Shown here: piece after piece, positions 1 to 7,979 of the stretch
Position numbering within the stretch: the first letter of the stretch is position 1
How the letters are laid out: the number at the start of each line of letters is the position of its first letter
Assembly: GCA_024698805.1 (NCBI GenBank)
Contig: JAILQT010000004.1
Location: 1 to 32,990 of the forward strand
Direction: 5' to 3'
Source of the DNA: Solobacterium sp.
Lineage (GTDB): Bacteria; Bacillota_I; Bacilli_A; Erysipelotrichales; Erysipelotrichaceae
Length of the DNA: 32,990 nt
Program-made: the position numbers and the translations under genes
Notes under the pieces: model-generated
The model's input: only the letters and a program-made list of their open reading frames with translations
What the model was told of the DNA's origin: nothing
The model's database searches: none

Positions 1-318
1 GGCAACAGTTTCCTGATGCAGAACAATATCGATGCTCTGACGGGAAGCCGCTCAAAGAATCCGTCGAAACTGACACCCGATGAGATCTATACCGATCAGT
101 TTACAAAGACAAATGAAGACAACCGTTCCTTTATCGAAAGGACAACATTCTTCACAAATGTGAACAATCAGCTTGAACAGCTGCCCGGCTACGACTGCAG
201 CGCATGCGGCATGCAGACATGCAGGGTCATGGCAGAGGCGATCGTCAACGGACAGAAAACACCGGACGACTGCAGGGTGCTGGCAGCGCTTAAGGAGAAA
301 ACAAATGAAAGTCAGTGA
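1..318 (+). CDS. C-terminal end of an Fe-S protein with a 'putative Fe-S cluster' (PF04060-type) domain; 5' end outside window
   Basis: The reading frame is open from base 1, so the gene begins upstream; the ATG at 16 is probably internal. About 105 C-terminal residues are visible. They end in LPGYDCSACGMQTC followed 17 residues later by DDC, which matches the C-x2-C-x4-C-x(16-18)-C pattern of the small [4Fe-4S] FeS domain. In clostridial hydrogenase operons this domain usually sits at the C-terminus of a protein whose main part resembles the catalytic large subunit of [FeFe] hydrogenase; that part cannot be seen here. The stop overlaps the next gene, which starts at 305, so the two are co-translated. 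Role is inferred: a redox or H2-sensing partner of the hydrogenase encoded downstream. An unrelated FeS-domain protein is the alternative. Confidence 0.75.
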   Translation, partial: GNSFLMQNNIDALTGSRSKNPSKLTPDEIYTDQFTKTNEDNRSFIERTTFFTNVNNQLEQLPGYDCSACGMQTCRVMAEAIVNGQKTPDDCRVLAALKEKTNESQ

Positions 319-637
319 ACTTATTGAAAAGACCGGTTTTAAACTCTCGACAACGAACCTGAGCACAGATGTCGAAGCCAACGGTGTATACTGCGGCGAC
401 CTTCTGAGCTGGGTCATGGGCAGGGGGGAACCCGAACAGGCATGGATCACCGTACAGGTCCATAACAATGTGATCGCGGTCGCGCTTCTGCGGGACTTCT
501 CCTGCGTGATCATCGCTGACGGCGCATACGTTACGGACGATCTGATCCGGAAAGCAGAAGCTGAACAGCTCCTGATCCTGGAAAGCTCGCTCCCCGTTTA
601 CGAAACCGCTCAGAAACTGAACGCGATCGGTCTCTGA
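305..637 (+). CDS. DRTGG-domain-like protein of the hydrogenase operon
   Basis: This is a 110-residue protein beginning MKVSELIEKTGF. The ATG at 305 is chosen because AAGGAG at 292-297 lies 7 bases upstream; a longer frame from 173 would run inside the previous gene. It fits a family of ~110-residue proteins often annotated as DRTGG domain or 'serine kinase' proteins: an N-terminal MKVxEL segment, a YCGDLLSWVMG stretch, WITVQVHNNVIAVA in the middle, and DFSCVIIADG near the end. The literal DRTGG pentapeptide is not present. No catalytic residues are evident, so it is more likely a ligand-binding or regulatory module than an enzyme. It overlaps the upstream Fe-S gene by 14 bases and the PHP gene by one base (TGATG). 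The molecular function of this family is unknown to me. Confidence 0.8.
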   Translation: MKVSELIEKTGFKLSTTNLSTDVEANGVYCGDLLSWVMGRGEPEQAWITVQVHNNVIAVALLRDFSCVIIADGAYVTDDLIRKAEAEQLLILESSLPVYETAQKLNAIGL

Positions 638-1341
638 TGTTCTATGATCTTCACATGCATTCGTGTCTCTCGCCATGTGCGGAAGACGAGATGACGCCGA
701 ATAATATATGCAATATGGCTCTGATCAAGGGGCTGGAGATCATAGCTGTGACAGATCATAATTCCACCCGCCAGCTTCCGGCTGTTGATGAAGCCGCAAA
801 AAACTGCGGCATCAGGCTGCTCTACGGTACGGAGATCCAGACCTCCGAGGAAGTGCATGTGCTCGGCATATTCCCGAAGCTTGCACAGAGCCAGGAGTTT
901 CAGAAATGGATCGACGAACGGATGCCGGATATCAAGAACGATCCGTCATTCTTCGGGAACCAGCTGATCATGAACGGCATGGACGAGGTCACGGGGATAG
1001 AGGAGAGACTCCTCCTCGTATCCCTGAACGCGACGCTGGAGGAAACTTGCGACGCCATACATGAATACGGCGGGAAGGTGATCCTGGCGCATGTCCTGGA
1101 CAGACAGAACAGCGTCACGACGCAGCTGGGATTCATACCGCCGGGACTCCCGTATGACGGACTGGAGATCAAATCAGAGGAACAGAAGTTCCGTGTGCTG
1201 GAAACCCACCCGTGGATCCATGAAGAGGATACGAACTGGTTTGTCGATTCCGATGCCCACAGGCTCATCGATATGTCGGAAGCCGACCACTTCATGCGAA
1301 ACAGTGTTTTCCGGCAATTATGGGGTGATGACTGCATATGA
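637..1341 (+). CDS. PHP-domain metal-dependent phosphoesterase
   Basis: The protein is 234 residues long. It has the PHP-fold motifs in order: HMH at residues 6-8, TDHNS around 39-43, EIQTSEEVHVLG around 66-77, ILAH in the middle, and DSDAH at 204-208. These supply the His/Asp/Glu ligands of a two- or three-metal site, so a phosphoesterase or nuclease-like hydrolase is expected, similar to the stand-alone TrpH/YciV-type PHP proteins. The substrate is unknown. It is translationally coupled to both neighbours (TGATG upstream, ATGA downstream) inside the hydrogenase operon, as seen for PHP genes in several clostridial hydrogenase clusters. That linkage suggests a role in regulating or maturing the hydrogenase, but this is inference only. 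Confidence 0.85.
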   Translation: MFYDLHMHSCLSPCAEDEMTPNNICNMALIKGLEIIAVTDHNSTRQLPAVDEAAKNCGIRLLYGTEIQTSEEVHVLGIFPKLAQSQEFQKWIDERMPDIKNDPSFFGNQLIMNGMDEVTGIEERLLLVSLNATLEETCDAIHEYGGKVILAHVLDRQNSVTTQLGFIPPGLPYDGLEIKSEEQKFRVLETHPWIHEEDTNWFVDSDAHRLIDMSEADHFMRNSVFRQLWGDDCI

Positions 1342-1892
1342 TGGAAGATCTTGCGATGCATCTGCTGGAAATACTGATGAACAGTGTGAAAGCCGGTGCG
1401 CGGACACTGACGGTGAAGATCTATGACAGCTGGCTGGAAAATGTGATCCGCATGACCATTATCGACGACGGATGCGGCATGAGCGAGGAGATGGCCAGCC
1501 GTGCAGCAGATCCGTTCACTACCTCCCGTACGACCAGGAAGATCGGCATGGGACTTGCATTTATGAAAGGCCTGACCGAGACCTGCAACGGCAGCTTCGA
1601 GCTGAAGAGCGTGGTCGGGGAAGGCACCGAAGTAATTGCGGAAGTAGAAAAAGAATGTATCGATACACCGCCGCTGGGGGATCTCGGGGACATCTCGATG
1701 TCAACGATCCAGGCGAATCCGGATATTGACTACACTCTGGAATATACTACAGATTCAAACAAATTTGTCTTTACATCCATGGAAGTCAGAAAGGAACTGG
1801 AAGGCGTAAGCCTGATGGAACCGGAGATCCTTCTCTGGATCAAAGAATATATCAATCAGGGAATTGAACAGGCTAAGGAGGACACACTATGA
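1338..1892 (+). CDS. GHKL-type ATP-binding protein (HATPase_c) of the hydrogenase operon
   Basis: This 184-residue protein starts with ATG at 1338, overlapping the PHP stop by four bases; a second ATG at 1341 is equally possible. The Bergerat-fold boxes are clear: an N-box at EILMNSVKAGA, a G1 box DDGCGMS, PFTTSRTTRK, and IGMGLAF as G2. Then come DTPPLGD and a C-terminal helix-rich part unique to this family. There is no phosphoacceptor His domain and no membrane segment, so it is not a complete sensor kinase; a SpoIIAB/anti-sigma-like protein kinase or simple ATP-dependent switch is more likely. In related hydrogenase operons this gene typically lies between the NuoE-type subunit gene and the small [2Fe-2S] protein gene. 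Here it directly follows the PHP gene instead. Confidence 0.85.
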   Translation: MMEDLAMHLLEILMNSVKAGARTLTVKIYDSWLENVIRMTIIDDGCGMSEEMASRAADPFTTSRTTRKIGMGLAFMKGLTETCNGSFELKSVVGEGTEVIAEVEKECIDTPPLGDLGDISMSTIQANPDIDYTLEYTTDSNKFVFTSMEVRKELEGVSLMEPEILLWIKEYINQGIEQAKEDTL

Positions 1893-2260
1893 AGAGCTTG
1901 GAAGATCTCAAAAGGATGCGTGAAGCAGCTTTAAAGAAGGTCGAGATGCGTGAAGGCGGAAAGGATTACCGTGTCGTTGTCGGTATGGCGACATGCGGTA
2001 TCGCAGCCGGTGCCAGACCTGTGCTGAACCGTCTTGTTGAGGAAACTGCCCAGAAGGACTACAACTGCGTTGTAACACAGACTGGATGCATCGGCATGTG
2101 CGTGTATGAACCGATCGTTGAGGTATTCGACAAGAATGAAGGCCATACAACATATGTGCATGTAGATCCTGAAAAGGCTTCGAAGATCCTGGAACAGCAC
2201 ATCGGCCAGGGTAAGATCGTTGAAGAGTACACGGTCGAAGCAGCCAGGAAAGCGGGGTAA
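1889..2260 (+). CDS. Small thioredoxin-fold [2Fe-2S] ferredoxin protein (NuoE C-terminal-like, HydD-type)
   Basis: The protein has 123 residues; AAGGAGG at 1875-1881 is a near-ideal ribosome site 7 bases before the ATG, which overlaps the previous stop (ATGA). It resembles the thioredoxin-like [2Fe-2S] domain found at the C-terminus of NuoE and the N-terminus of HydB. The cysteines seen are ATCGIAAGA, a lone Cys at YNC, and the pair TGCIGMC. The full NuoE pattern with two N-terminal cysteines five apart is not present. It is much shorter than a normal NuoE/HydC (about 160 residues, with a helical N-terminal domain). It probably passes electrons to or within the HydAB complex, and may be the third subunit if no true HydC is encoded upstream. 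Confidence 0.85.
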   Translation: MKSLEDLKRMREAALKKVEMREGGKDYRVVVGMATCGIAAGARPVLNRLVEETAQKDYNCVVTQTGCIGMCVYEPIVEVFDKNEGHTTYVHVDPEKASKILEQHIGQGKIVEEYTVEAARKAG

Positions 2261-2266
2261 TAATTG

Positions 2267-4069
2267 ATGCCCAACTATCGTATGAATATTCTTTGCTGTG
2301 CAGGTACAGGCTGTACTGCCAGCAATTCGAATCTTATTTATGACAGATTCAATGAAGAACTGAAGAAGTTCGGTCTCGAGAACGAAGTCAACGTCGTCAG
2401 GACCGGATGCTTCGGTCTCTGCCAGAAAGGCCCGATCGTCGCTGTATATCCCGACAAGATCTTCTACAGCCATGTCAAGGTCGAAGATGTTGAAAGGATC
2501 GTTTCCGAACACTGCTATAAGGGACGTGTCGTTCCCGAGCTGCAGCTGAGCGACGAAGACCTTGAAACAAAGGAAAAGATCCTCGATATCGAAAAGATCA
2601 AGTTCTATGAGAAGCAGCAGAGGATCGCCCTCCGCAACTGCGGTAAGATCAATCCGGAAGACATCTCCGAATACGTCGCTATGGACGGCTACGAAGCCCT
2701 CGGCAAAGCGCTGACAACAATGACACCGCAGGAAGTCATCGATGTCATGAAGGCTTCCGGTCTGCGGGGACGCGGCGGTGCAGGCTTCCCGACAGGACTC
2801 AAATGGCAGTTTGAAAAAGACCAGCCGGGCGATGAGAAGTATGTCATCTGCAACGCTGACGAAGGCGACCCGGGCGCATTCATGGACCGTTCCATTCTGG
2901 AAGGCGACCCGCATGCGATCATCGAAGGTATGACGATCATGGCTTATGCCGTCGGCGCACACCTCGGTTATATCTATATCCGTGCCGAGTATCCGATCGC
3001 TGTCAACAGACTGCGCATCGCGATCAGCCAAGCAAGGGAATACGGTCTGCTCGGAAAGAACATTTTCGACAGCGGCTTTGATTTCGACCTCGAGATCAGA
3101 CTCGGTGCAGGCGCATTCGTCTGCGGTGAAGAGACAGCGCTGATCTCCTCGATCGAAGGCAAGAGAGGCATGCCGAACCCGAAACCGCCGTTCCCGGCAG
3201 TTTCCGGTGTCTGGGGCAAGCCGACCAGCATCAACAACGTTGAGACGATCGCTAACGTTGCACAGATCATCCTCAACGGCGCTGAATGGTATTCCTCCAT
3301 CGGTACAGAAAAGTCCAAGGGTACGAAGGTATTCGCACTCGGCGGCAAGATCAAGAATACAGGTCTGGTTGAGATCCCCATGGGTACGACCCTCCGTGAG
3401 ATCATTTATGAGATCGGCGGCGGCTGCCCGAACAACAAGGAATTCAAGGCTGTCCAGACCGGCGGTCCTTCCGGCGGCTGTCTGACAGAAAAAGAACTGG
3501 ATACACCGATCGACTATGACAACCTGATCAAGGCCGGATCCATGATGGGTTCAGGCGGTATGATCGTCCTCGATGAAGACAACTGTATGGTAGACGTCGC
3601 AAGATTCTACATGGAATTCATCTGCGACGAATCCTGCGGCAAGTGCTCACCGTGCCGTGTCGGTACGAAGCGTCTTCTTGAGATGCTGACAAAGATCACG
3701 GAAGGCGAAGGAACGCTCGAGATGCTGGATGAGATGGAAGACCTCTGCAAGGAGATCCAGGATACAGCCCTCTGCGGTCTCGGACAGACAGCTCCGAACC
3801 CTGTTCTTTCCACTCTGAGGAACTTCCGTGACGAATATATTGCACACATCGTCGACAAGAGGTGCCCTGCAGGCGTCTGCAAGAAGCTCCTGACTTACTC
3901 CATCGATCCCGACAAGTGCCGCAAGTGCTCCATGTGTGCAAGGAACTGCCCTGTTGACGCAATCACAGGTGTTCCGGGCAAGGAACCGTATGTGATCGAT
4001 ACAGAGAAGTGCATCAAGTGCGGAACATGTATCAGCTCCTGCCGCTTCGGCGCAATTGAAAGACGATAG
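2267..4069 (+). CDS. hydB: [FeFe] hydrogenase subunit HydB, NuoF-like NAD(H)/FMN-binding
   Basis: About 600 residues. It carries the NAD(H) and FMN site that exchanges electrons with HydA, and in HydABC enzymes takes part in electron bifurcation between NADH and ferredoxin. Domains in order: a thioredoxin-like [2Fe-2S] domain (Cys11, 16, 48, 52); a NuoF core with GRGGAGFPTG at 168-177, NADEGDPGAFMDR at 196-208 and GAGAFVCGEETAL near 280-292; the N3-type [4Fe-4S] site ESCGKCSPC with Cys503; and a C-terminal two-[4Fe-4S] ferredoxin domain (Cys551/554/557/561 and 582/585/588/592). An RCPAGVC linker at 532-538 could bind metal. A TTG at 2264 is in frame just before the ATG at 2267; I prefer the ATG. 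The upstream ribosome site is weak (GGGG at 2254-2257). Only 12 bases separate it from hydA. Confidence 0.95.
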   Translation: MPNYRMNILCCAGTGCTASNSNLIYDRFNEELKKFGLENEVNVVRTGCFGLCQKGPIVAVYPDKIFYSHVKVEDVERIVSEHCYKGRVVPELQLSDEDLETKEKILDIEKIKFYEKQQRIALRNCGKINPEDISEYVAMDGYEALGKALTTMTPQEVIDVMKASGLRGRGGAGFPTGLKWQFEKDQPGDEKYVICNADEGDPGAFMDRSILEGDPHAIIEGMTIMAYAVGAHLGYIYIRAEYPIAVNRLRIAISQAREYGLLGKNIFDSGFDFDLEIRLGAGAFVCGEETALISSIEGKRGMPNPKPPFPAVSGVWGKPTSINNVETIANVAQIILNGAEWYSSIGTEKSKGTKVFALGGKIKNTGLVEIPMGTTLREIIYEIGGGCPNNKEFKAVQTGGPSGGCLTEKELDTPIDYDNLIKAGSMMGSGGMIVLDEDNCMVDVARFYMEFICDESCGKCSPCRVGTKRLLEMLTKITEGEGTLEMLDEMEDLCKEIQDTALCGLGQTAPNPVLSTLRNFRDEYIAHIVDKRCPAGVCKKLLTYSIDPDKCRKCSMCARNCPVDAITGVPGKEPYVIDTEKCIKCGTCISSCRFGAIERR

Positions 4070-4081
4070 GAGGAAGGAAAT

Positions 4082-5845
4082 ATGACAGCTGTTCATTTAA
4101 AGATCAACAACAGAGATGTCACTGCTGAATCCGGACAGACGATCCTGGAAGCAGCCCGTGCCAACGGTATTTACATTCCGACTCTCTGCTATCTGAAAGA
4201 CATCAACAAATCCGGCGCATGCCGTGTCTGCCTTGTTGAAGTAGCAAGGGCAAGGACACTGCTCTCTGCCTGCACGACACCGGTAACGGAAGGCATGGAA
4301 GTCTACACAAATTCCGAGAGAGTTCTCAAGGGAAGGAAGAACACGGTCGAACTGATCATGTCCAACCACAACAAGAACTGCCTTTCCTGCAAGAGAAACC
4401 AGAACTGCGAACTGCAGAGACTCTGTGAAGAACTCGGCATCCGTGAGAACCGTTATGAAGGCGAACAGACACCTGCTACACTGGAGTCTGCGAGCTATGG
4501 CATCGTCCGTGATACATCCAAGTGCATCCTCTGCCAGAGATGCGTGGAAACATGTAAGAAAGTCCAGGGCCTCGGTATCCTCGGTCTGCAGAACCGCGGA
4601 TTCAAGACCATCGTCGGTCCTGTCTACAACAGCAGCTTCAATGACGTCAACTGCATGCAGTGCGGCCAGTGCGTCATCAACTGCCCTGTAGGCGCCCTGA
4701 CAGAAAAGGAAGACATCCACCGTGTTATCGAAGCACTCAATGACCCGAACAAGACGGTCATCGTCCAGACAGCTCCGGCAGTCAGGGCTTCCCTCGGTGA
4801 AGAATTCGGCATGCCGATCGGCAGCCGCGTAACAGGCAAGATGGTCTCCGCCCTCAAGGCATGCGGATTCGACCGCGTCTATGATACGAACTACGGCGCA
4901 GACCTGACGATCATGGAAGAAGGAAACGAGCTGCTCGAGAGAGTCACAAAGGGCGGCGTGCTTCCGATGATGACAAGCTGCTCACCGGGCTGGATCCGCT
5001 ATATCGAATACCAGTATCCCGAACTGCTGCCGCATCTTTCCACAGCCAAGTCCCCGCACATGATGTTCGGCGCGATCTGCAAGACATACTGGGCACAGAA
5101 CAAGGGCATCGATCCGAAGGACATCTTCGTCGTATCGATCATGCCGTGCATCGCGAAGAAATCCGAGATGCAGCGTCCGGAATGCAAGACAGGCGAATAT
5201 CCCGATGTCGACGCAGTCCTGACAACAAGGGAATGCGGACGTCTGATCAAGATGTTCGGCGTTGAATGGAATGAGCTCGAAGACGACAAGTTCGATGAAG
5301 ACCTGCTCGGCGATTACACAGGTGCTGCTGTAATCTTCGGCGCAACAGGCGGCGTTATGGAAGCTGCCCTGCGTGATGTCAAGCAGAAGCTCGACGGCAA
5401 GAAGCTCGAGAAAGTCGACTTCACGGCATGCCGCGGTATGGCTGGCGTCAAAGAAGCCGAGATCGACCTCAACGGTACAAAGATCTGGATCGCGATCGCT
5501 TCCTCCATGGTCAACGCAAAACCGCTGCTGGAAGACGTCAAGAACAAGACATCCAAGTACACATTCATCGAGATCATGGGCTGCCCGGGCGGCTGCATCA
5601 ACGGCGGCGGCCAGTCGATCATCCCGTCCAGAATCAAGAACGGCAAGCTTGGCTATGGTTATAAGGAACTCCGTATGAAGGCCCTCTATGACGAAGATGT
5701 GCTGTCCGAGCTGCGTGTTTCTTCCGACAACGTACAGATCCAGGATCTGTATAAGAACTACCTCGGCGAGCCGGGAAGCGAACTGGCAGAACACCTGCTG
5801 CACACTTCCTACACACCTAAGAAAAAGTTCAATATCCTCGACTGA
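4082..5845 (+). CDS. hydA: [FeFe] hydrogenase catalytic subunit HydA
   Basis: This 587-residue cytoplasmic enzyme reversibly makes or oxidises H2 at an H-cluster. Modules in order: plant-type [2Fe-2S] (Cys36, 47, 50, 64); a His-ligated [4Fe-4S] (His96, Cys100, 103, 109); two ferredoxin-type [4Fe-4S] clusters (Cys148/151/154/158 and 191/194/197/201); and the H-domain. The H-cluster motifs are TSCSPGW at 298-304 (L1), MPCIAKKSE at 354-362 (L2) and EIMGCPGGCINGGGQ at 497-511 (L3). The L1 motif has Ser where the textbook form TSCCPxW has its second Cys. The ribosome site is AGGAGGAA at 4069-4076. A terminator 44 bases after the stop ends the operon. The maturases HydEFG are not in the window. Linkage to HydB supports NAD(H)-coupled, possibly bifurcating, activity. 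Confidence 0.96.
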   Translation: MTAVHLKINNRDVTAESGQTILEAARANGIYIPTLCYLKDINKSGACRVCLVEVARARTLLSACTTPVTEGMEVYTNSERVLKGRKNTVELIMSNHNKNCLSCKRNQNCELQRLCEELGIRENRYEGEQTPATLESASYGIVRDTSKCILCQRCVETCKKVQGLGILGLQNRGFKTIVGPVYNSSFNDVNCMQCGQCVINCPVGALTEKEDIHRVIEALNDPNKTVIVQTAPAVRASLGEEFGMPIGSRVTGKMVSALKACGFDRVYDTNYGADLTIMEEGNELLERVTKGGVLPMMTSCSPGWIRYIEYQYPELLPHLSTAKSPHMMFGAICKTYWAQNKGIDPKDIFVVSIMPCIAKKSEMQRPECKTGEYPDVDAVLTTRECGRLIKMFGVEWNELEDDKFDEDLLGDYTGAAVIFGATGGVMEAALRDVKQKLDGKKLEKVDFTACRGMAGVKEAEIDLNGTKIWIAIASSMVNAKPLLEDVKNKTSKYTFIEIMGCPGGCINGGGQSIIPSRIKNGKLGYGYKELRMKALYDEDVLSELRVSSDNVQIQDLYKNYLGEPGSELAEHLLHTSYTPKKKFNILD

Positions 5846-5888
5846 TCATCCATCCTGATAACATAGGAAATGCTGAAAGGCATCAGAT

Positions 5889-5916
5889 ACCGGCTCCCCA
5901 TACGGGGCCGGTTTTT
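5889..5916 (+). terminator. Rho-independent terminator after hydA
   Basis: ACCGGCTCCCC at 5889-5899 pairs with GGGGCCGGT at 5904-5912 (one bulged T), with a four-base loop ATAC, followed directly by TTTTT. It lies 44 bases after the hydA stop and closes the hydrogenase operon. Confidence 0.9.
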
Positions 5917-5952
5917 GTGTGCCGGCGCATGGATGAACAATATGTTTTAATA

Positions 5953-5961
5953 TGGTAAAAT
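5953..5961 (+). promoter_or_regulatory. Extended -10 promoter for the moxR operon
   Basis: TGG-TAAAAT at 5953-5961 is an extended -10 element 31 bases before the start codon at 5992. The region 17 bases further up (5933-5938, ATGAAC) is a poor -35, which fits an extended -10 promoter. The A/T-rich stretch 5938-5975 stands out from its surroundings. Confidence 0.6.
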
Positions 5962-5991
5962 GCATATGTTTAATGACTGGGGGGATTCGCA

Positions 5992-6933
5992 ATGGACCTG
6001 AGACCTGTGGAAACATACCGCGACAAGATACTCGCGAACTGCAAAAAGATCATTCTCGGCAAAGATGAAGTGATCCTGCATGTGCTGGAATGCTTCCTCT
6101 GCGGCGGACATATACTTCTCGAAGACATACCCGGCACCGGCAAGACGATGCTGCTGCGGGCATTCGCAAAGAGCACGGGGCTGCAGTTCCGGAGGATCCA
6201 GTTCACGCCGGACCTGCTGCCTTCGGATCTGACAGGGATCAATTTCTATAATATGAAGACGCAGGAATTCGAATTCCGCCCGGGACCTCTGTTCGCGCAG
6301 GTCATCCTCGCCGACGAGATCAACCGTGCGACACCGCGCACACAGGCGAGCATGCTGGAGGCGATGGAAGAGAAACAGATCACGATCGACGGGACGACCT
6401 ATCCGATGATGACGCCGTTCATGGTCATGGCAACGCAGAACCCGCTGGAAAGCTTTGGTACATTTGCACTGCCTGAAGCACAGACCGACCGTTTTTTCAT
6501 GCGTCTGAAGATGGGATGGATGGACAGGGAACAGGAAGCGGCAGTCATTGCCAGAAAGCCTGCGTCGGTCCTCGTTTCCGAACTGGGATGCGTTGTCAGC
6601 GAAGAAGAGACGAAGCAGGTGCAGGAGATCATCCGCAGCGTAGCGGTCAGTGAAGAGATCGTTTCGTATATGATGGACCTGATCACGGAAAGCCGGAACG
6701 GGAAATACGGGATGTACGGTGTCTCTGCCCGCGGCGGCATCGCCCTGTACAGCGCTTCGCAGGCACATGCGGCACTGAACGGCAGGTCATACGTGATACC
6801 CGAAGATGTCAGGGATACAGCCGTCCCCGTGCTTGCGCACAGGATCGGCGGTTCTTCGATGTCCATGGAAGAGAGTGAGAAAAAAGTCCGGCAGATCCTG
6901 GATGCAGTCCGTGTACCGACGGAGGAACTGTGA
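5992..6933 (+). CDS. MoxR-family AAA+ ATPase
   Basis: The protein has 313 residues. Walker A is IPGTGKT at 46-52, Walker B is VILADE at 104-109, sensor 1 lies in ATQNP at 147-151, and the arginine-finger region is AQTDRFF around 163-169. These are typical of MoxR chaperone-like ATPases, which act with DUF58/VWA proteins in cofactor insertion or in remodelling envelope proteins. The start has GGGGGGA (5979-5985) 6 bases upstream. It overlaps the DUF58 gene (GTGA), so both are translated together. The target of this particular system is unknown; its neighbours point to the membrane. Confidence 0.92.
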   Translation: MDLRPVETYRDKILANCKKIILGKDEVILHVLECFLCGGHILLEDIPGTGKTMLLRAFAKSTGLQFRRIQFTPDLLPSDLTGINFYNMKTQEFEFRPGPLFAQVILADEINRATPRTQASMLEAMEEKQITIDGTTYPMMTPFMVMATQNPLESFGTFALPEAQTDRFFMRLKMGWMDREQEAAVIARKPASVLVSELGCVVSEEETKQVQEIIRSVAVSEEIVSYMMDLITESRNGKYGMYGVSARGGIALYSASQAHAALNGRSYVIPEDVRDTAVPVLAHRIGGSSMSMEESEKKVRQILDAVRVPTEEL

Positions 6934-7979
6934 GGCTGCTGGTCGTCCTGCTGATCGCAGCTGTGATATACATACTTGAGAAATATACGGTCGAGCACTG
7001 CTTCGACTCGCTTTCGTATGCGATGAAAGCGGAAAAGACATGCGCGGAATGCGATGAAAAGATCACATTCCGTACCGAGATCGCAAATGACAAATTCCTG
7101 CCAGTCCTGTATCTGGAAGTGCGGGAATTCATGCCGCCGGAAGCCGATTCGCCGCAGTTTGCGGATACCGGCTACAGGACACTGGGGAAACAGTCCGTCC
7201 GCACCATGTATGTGACAGGGCACCAGAAGGTCAGCTATAATGCCGAGGTCTCGTTCAGCGAACGAGGCAGATATGTCTTTTCGAATGCGCGCCTCACCTG
7301 CGGCGACCTGCTCGGCCTGCATAAATCCGTGAAGACGTATGACAACATCACGGAATGCGTCGTTTATCCGCGTCCTCTGGACCTGCATGTGATGGAGCCG
7401 GCATTCGGTTCGTATATCGGTTCCGTATCCGTAAAGAGATTCATCATGCCGGACCCGATCCAGACGGCAGGCTTCCGGGAATATACCGGGCATGAAGCGA
7501 TGAAGGATATCTCCTGGGTGCAGTCGCTGAAAAGGAACGGGCTGATGGTGCGGCAGTATGATTACACATCCGACCAGAAAGCTTTCGTGATCGCGGATAT
7601 CGACGGTGCTTCTGCCGAGGAAGCGGAGAAGGTATTCAGCGCCGCCAGGACTGTGATCGACTATCTGGAAAAGAACCGCATCGTTTATTCTTTCTCCTGC
7701 AATGCAGCGATGAACCCGATGAGCACGCCTGCATATATACCCGACGGTCTGGGGAGACGGCACTATGAGTCCGTTCTGGAATCGCTCGGAAGGGCGGTAT
7801 GCCGGAAAACGATGAGTACGGAACGCCTGCTGGCAGCCGCATTCCCGCGGAACGGGGAACTGCGTTCCTGGTTCCTGGTCACGGCCGGACAGGAGAAGAT
7901 CCGGGGAAGGCTAGCGTCTGTGCAGAATATGACCGGCACAGGCATATTCGTGATCGATATCCGGGAGGCCGGCCTATGA
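6930..7979 (+). CDS. DUF58 domain protein
   Basis: A 349-residue protein begins with GTG at 6930, overlapping the moxR stop; GGAGGA at 6921-6926 is close upstream. The first ~15 residues are hydrophobic (LLVVLLIAAVIYIL), a single membrane anchor rather than the two helices often found in this family. The DUF58 signature is present: FREYTGHEAMKDISW at 182-196, followed by a VWA-like strand FVIADIDG at 219-226. The usual metal-site DxSxS of VWA folds is altered here to DIDGAS. DUF58 proteins are the standard partner of MoxR ATPases. Function remains undefined; a membrane-bound adaptor for the ATPase is the usual view. It overlaps the next gene by 4 bases. Confidence 0.88.
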   Translation: MRLLVVLLIAAVIYILEKYTVEHCFDSLSYAMKAEKTCAECDEKITFRTEIANDKFLPVLYLEVREFMPPEADSPQFADTGYRTLGKQSVRTMYVTGHQKVSYNAEVSFSERGRYVFSNARLTCGDLLGLHKSVKTYDNITECVVYPRPLDLHVMEPAFGSYIGSVSVKRFIMPDPIQTAGFREYTGHEAMKDISWVQSLKRNGLMVRQYDYTSDQKAFVIADIDGASAEEAEKVFSAARTVIDYLEKNRIVYSFSCNAAMNPMSTPAYIPDGLGRRHYESVLESLGRAVCRKTMSTERLLAAAFPRNGELRSWFLVTAGQEKIRGRLASVQNMTGTGIFVIDIREAGL

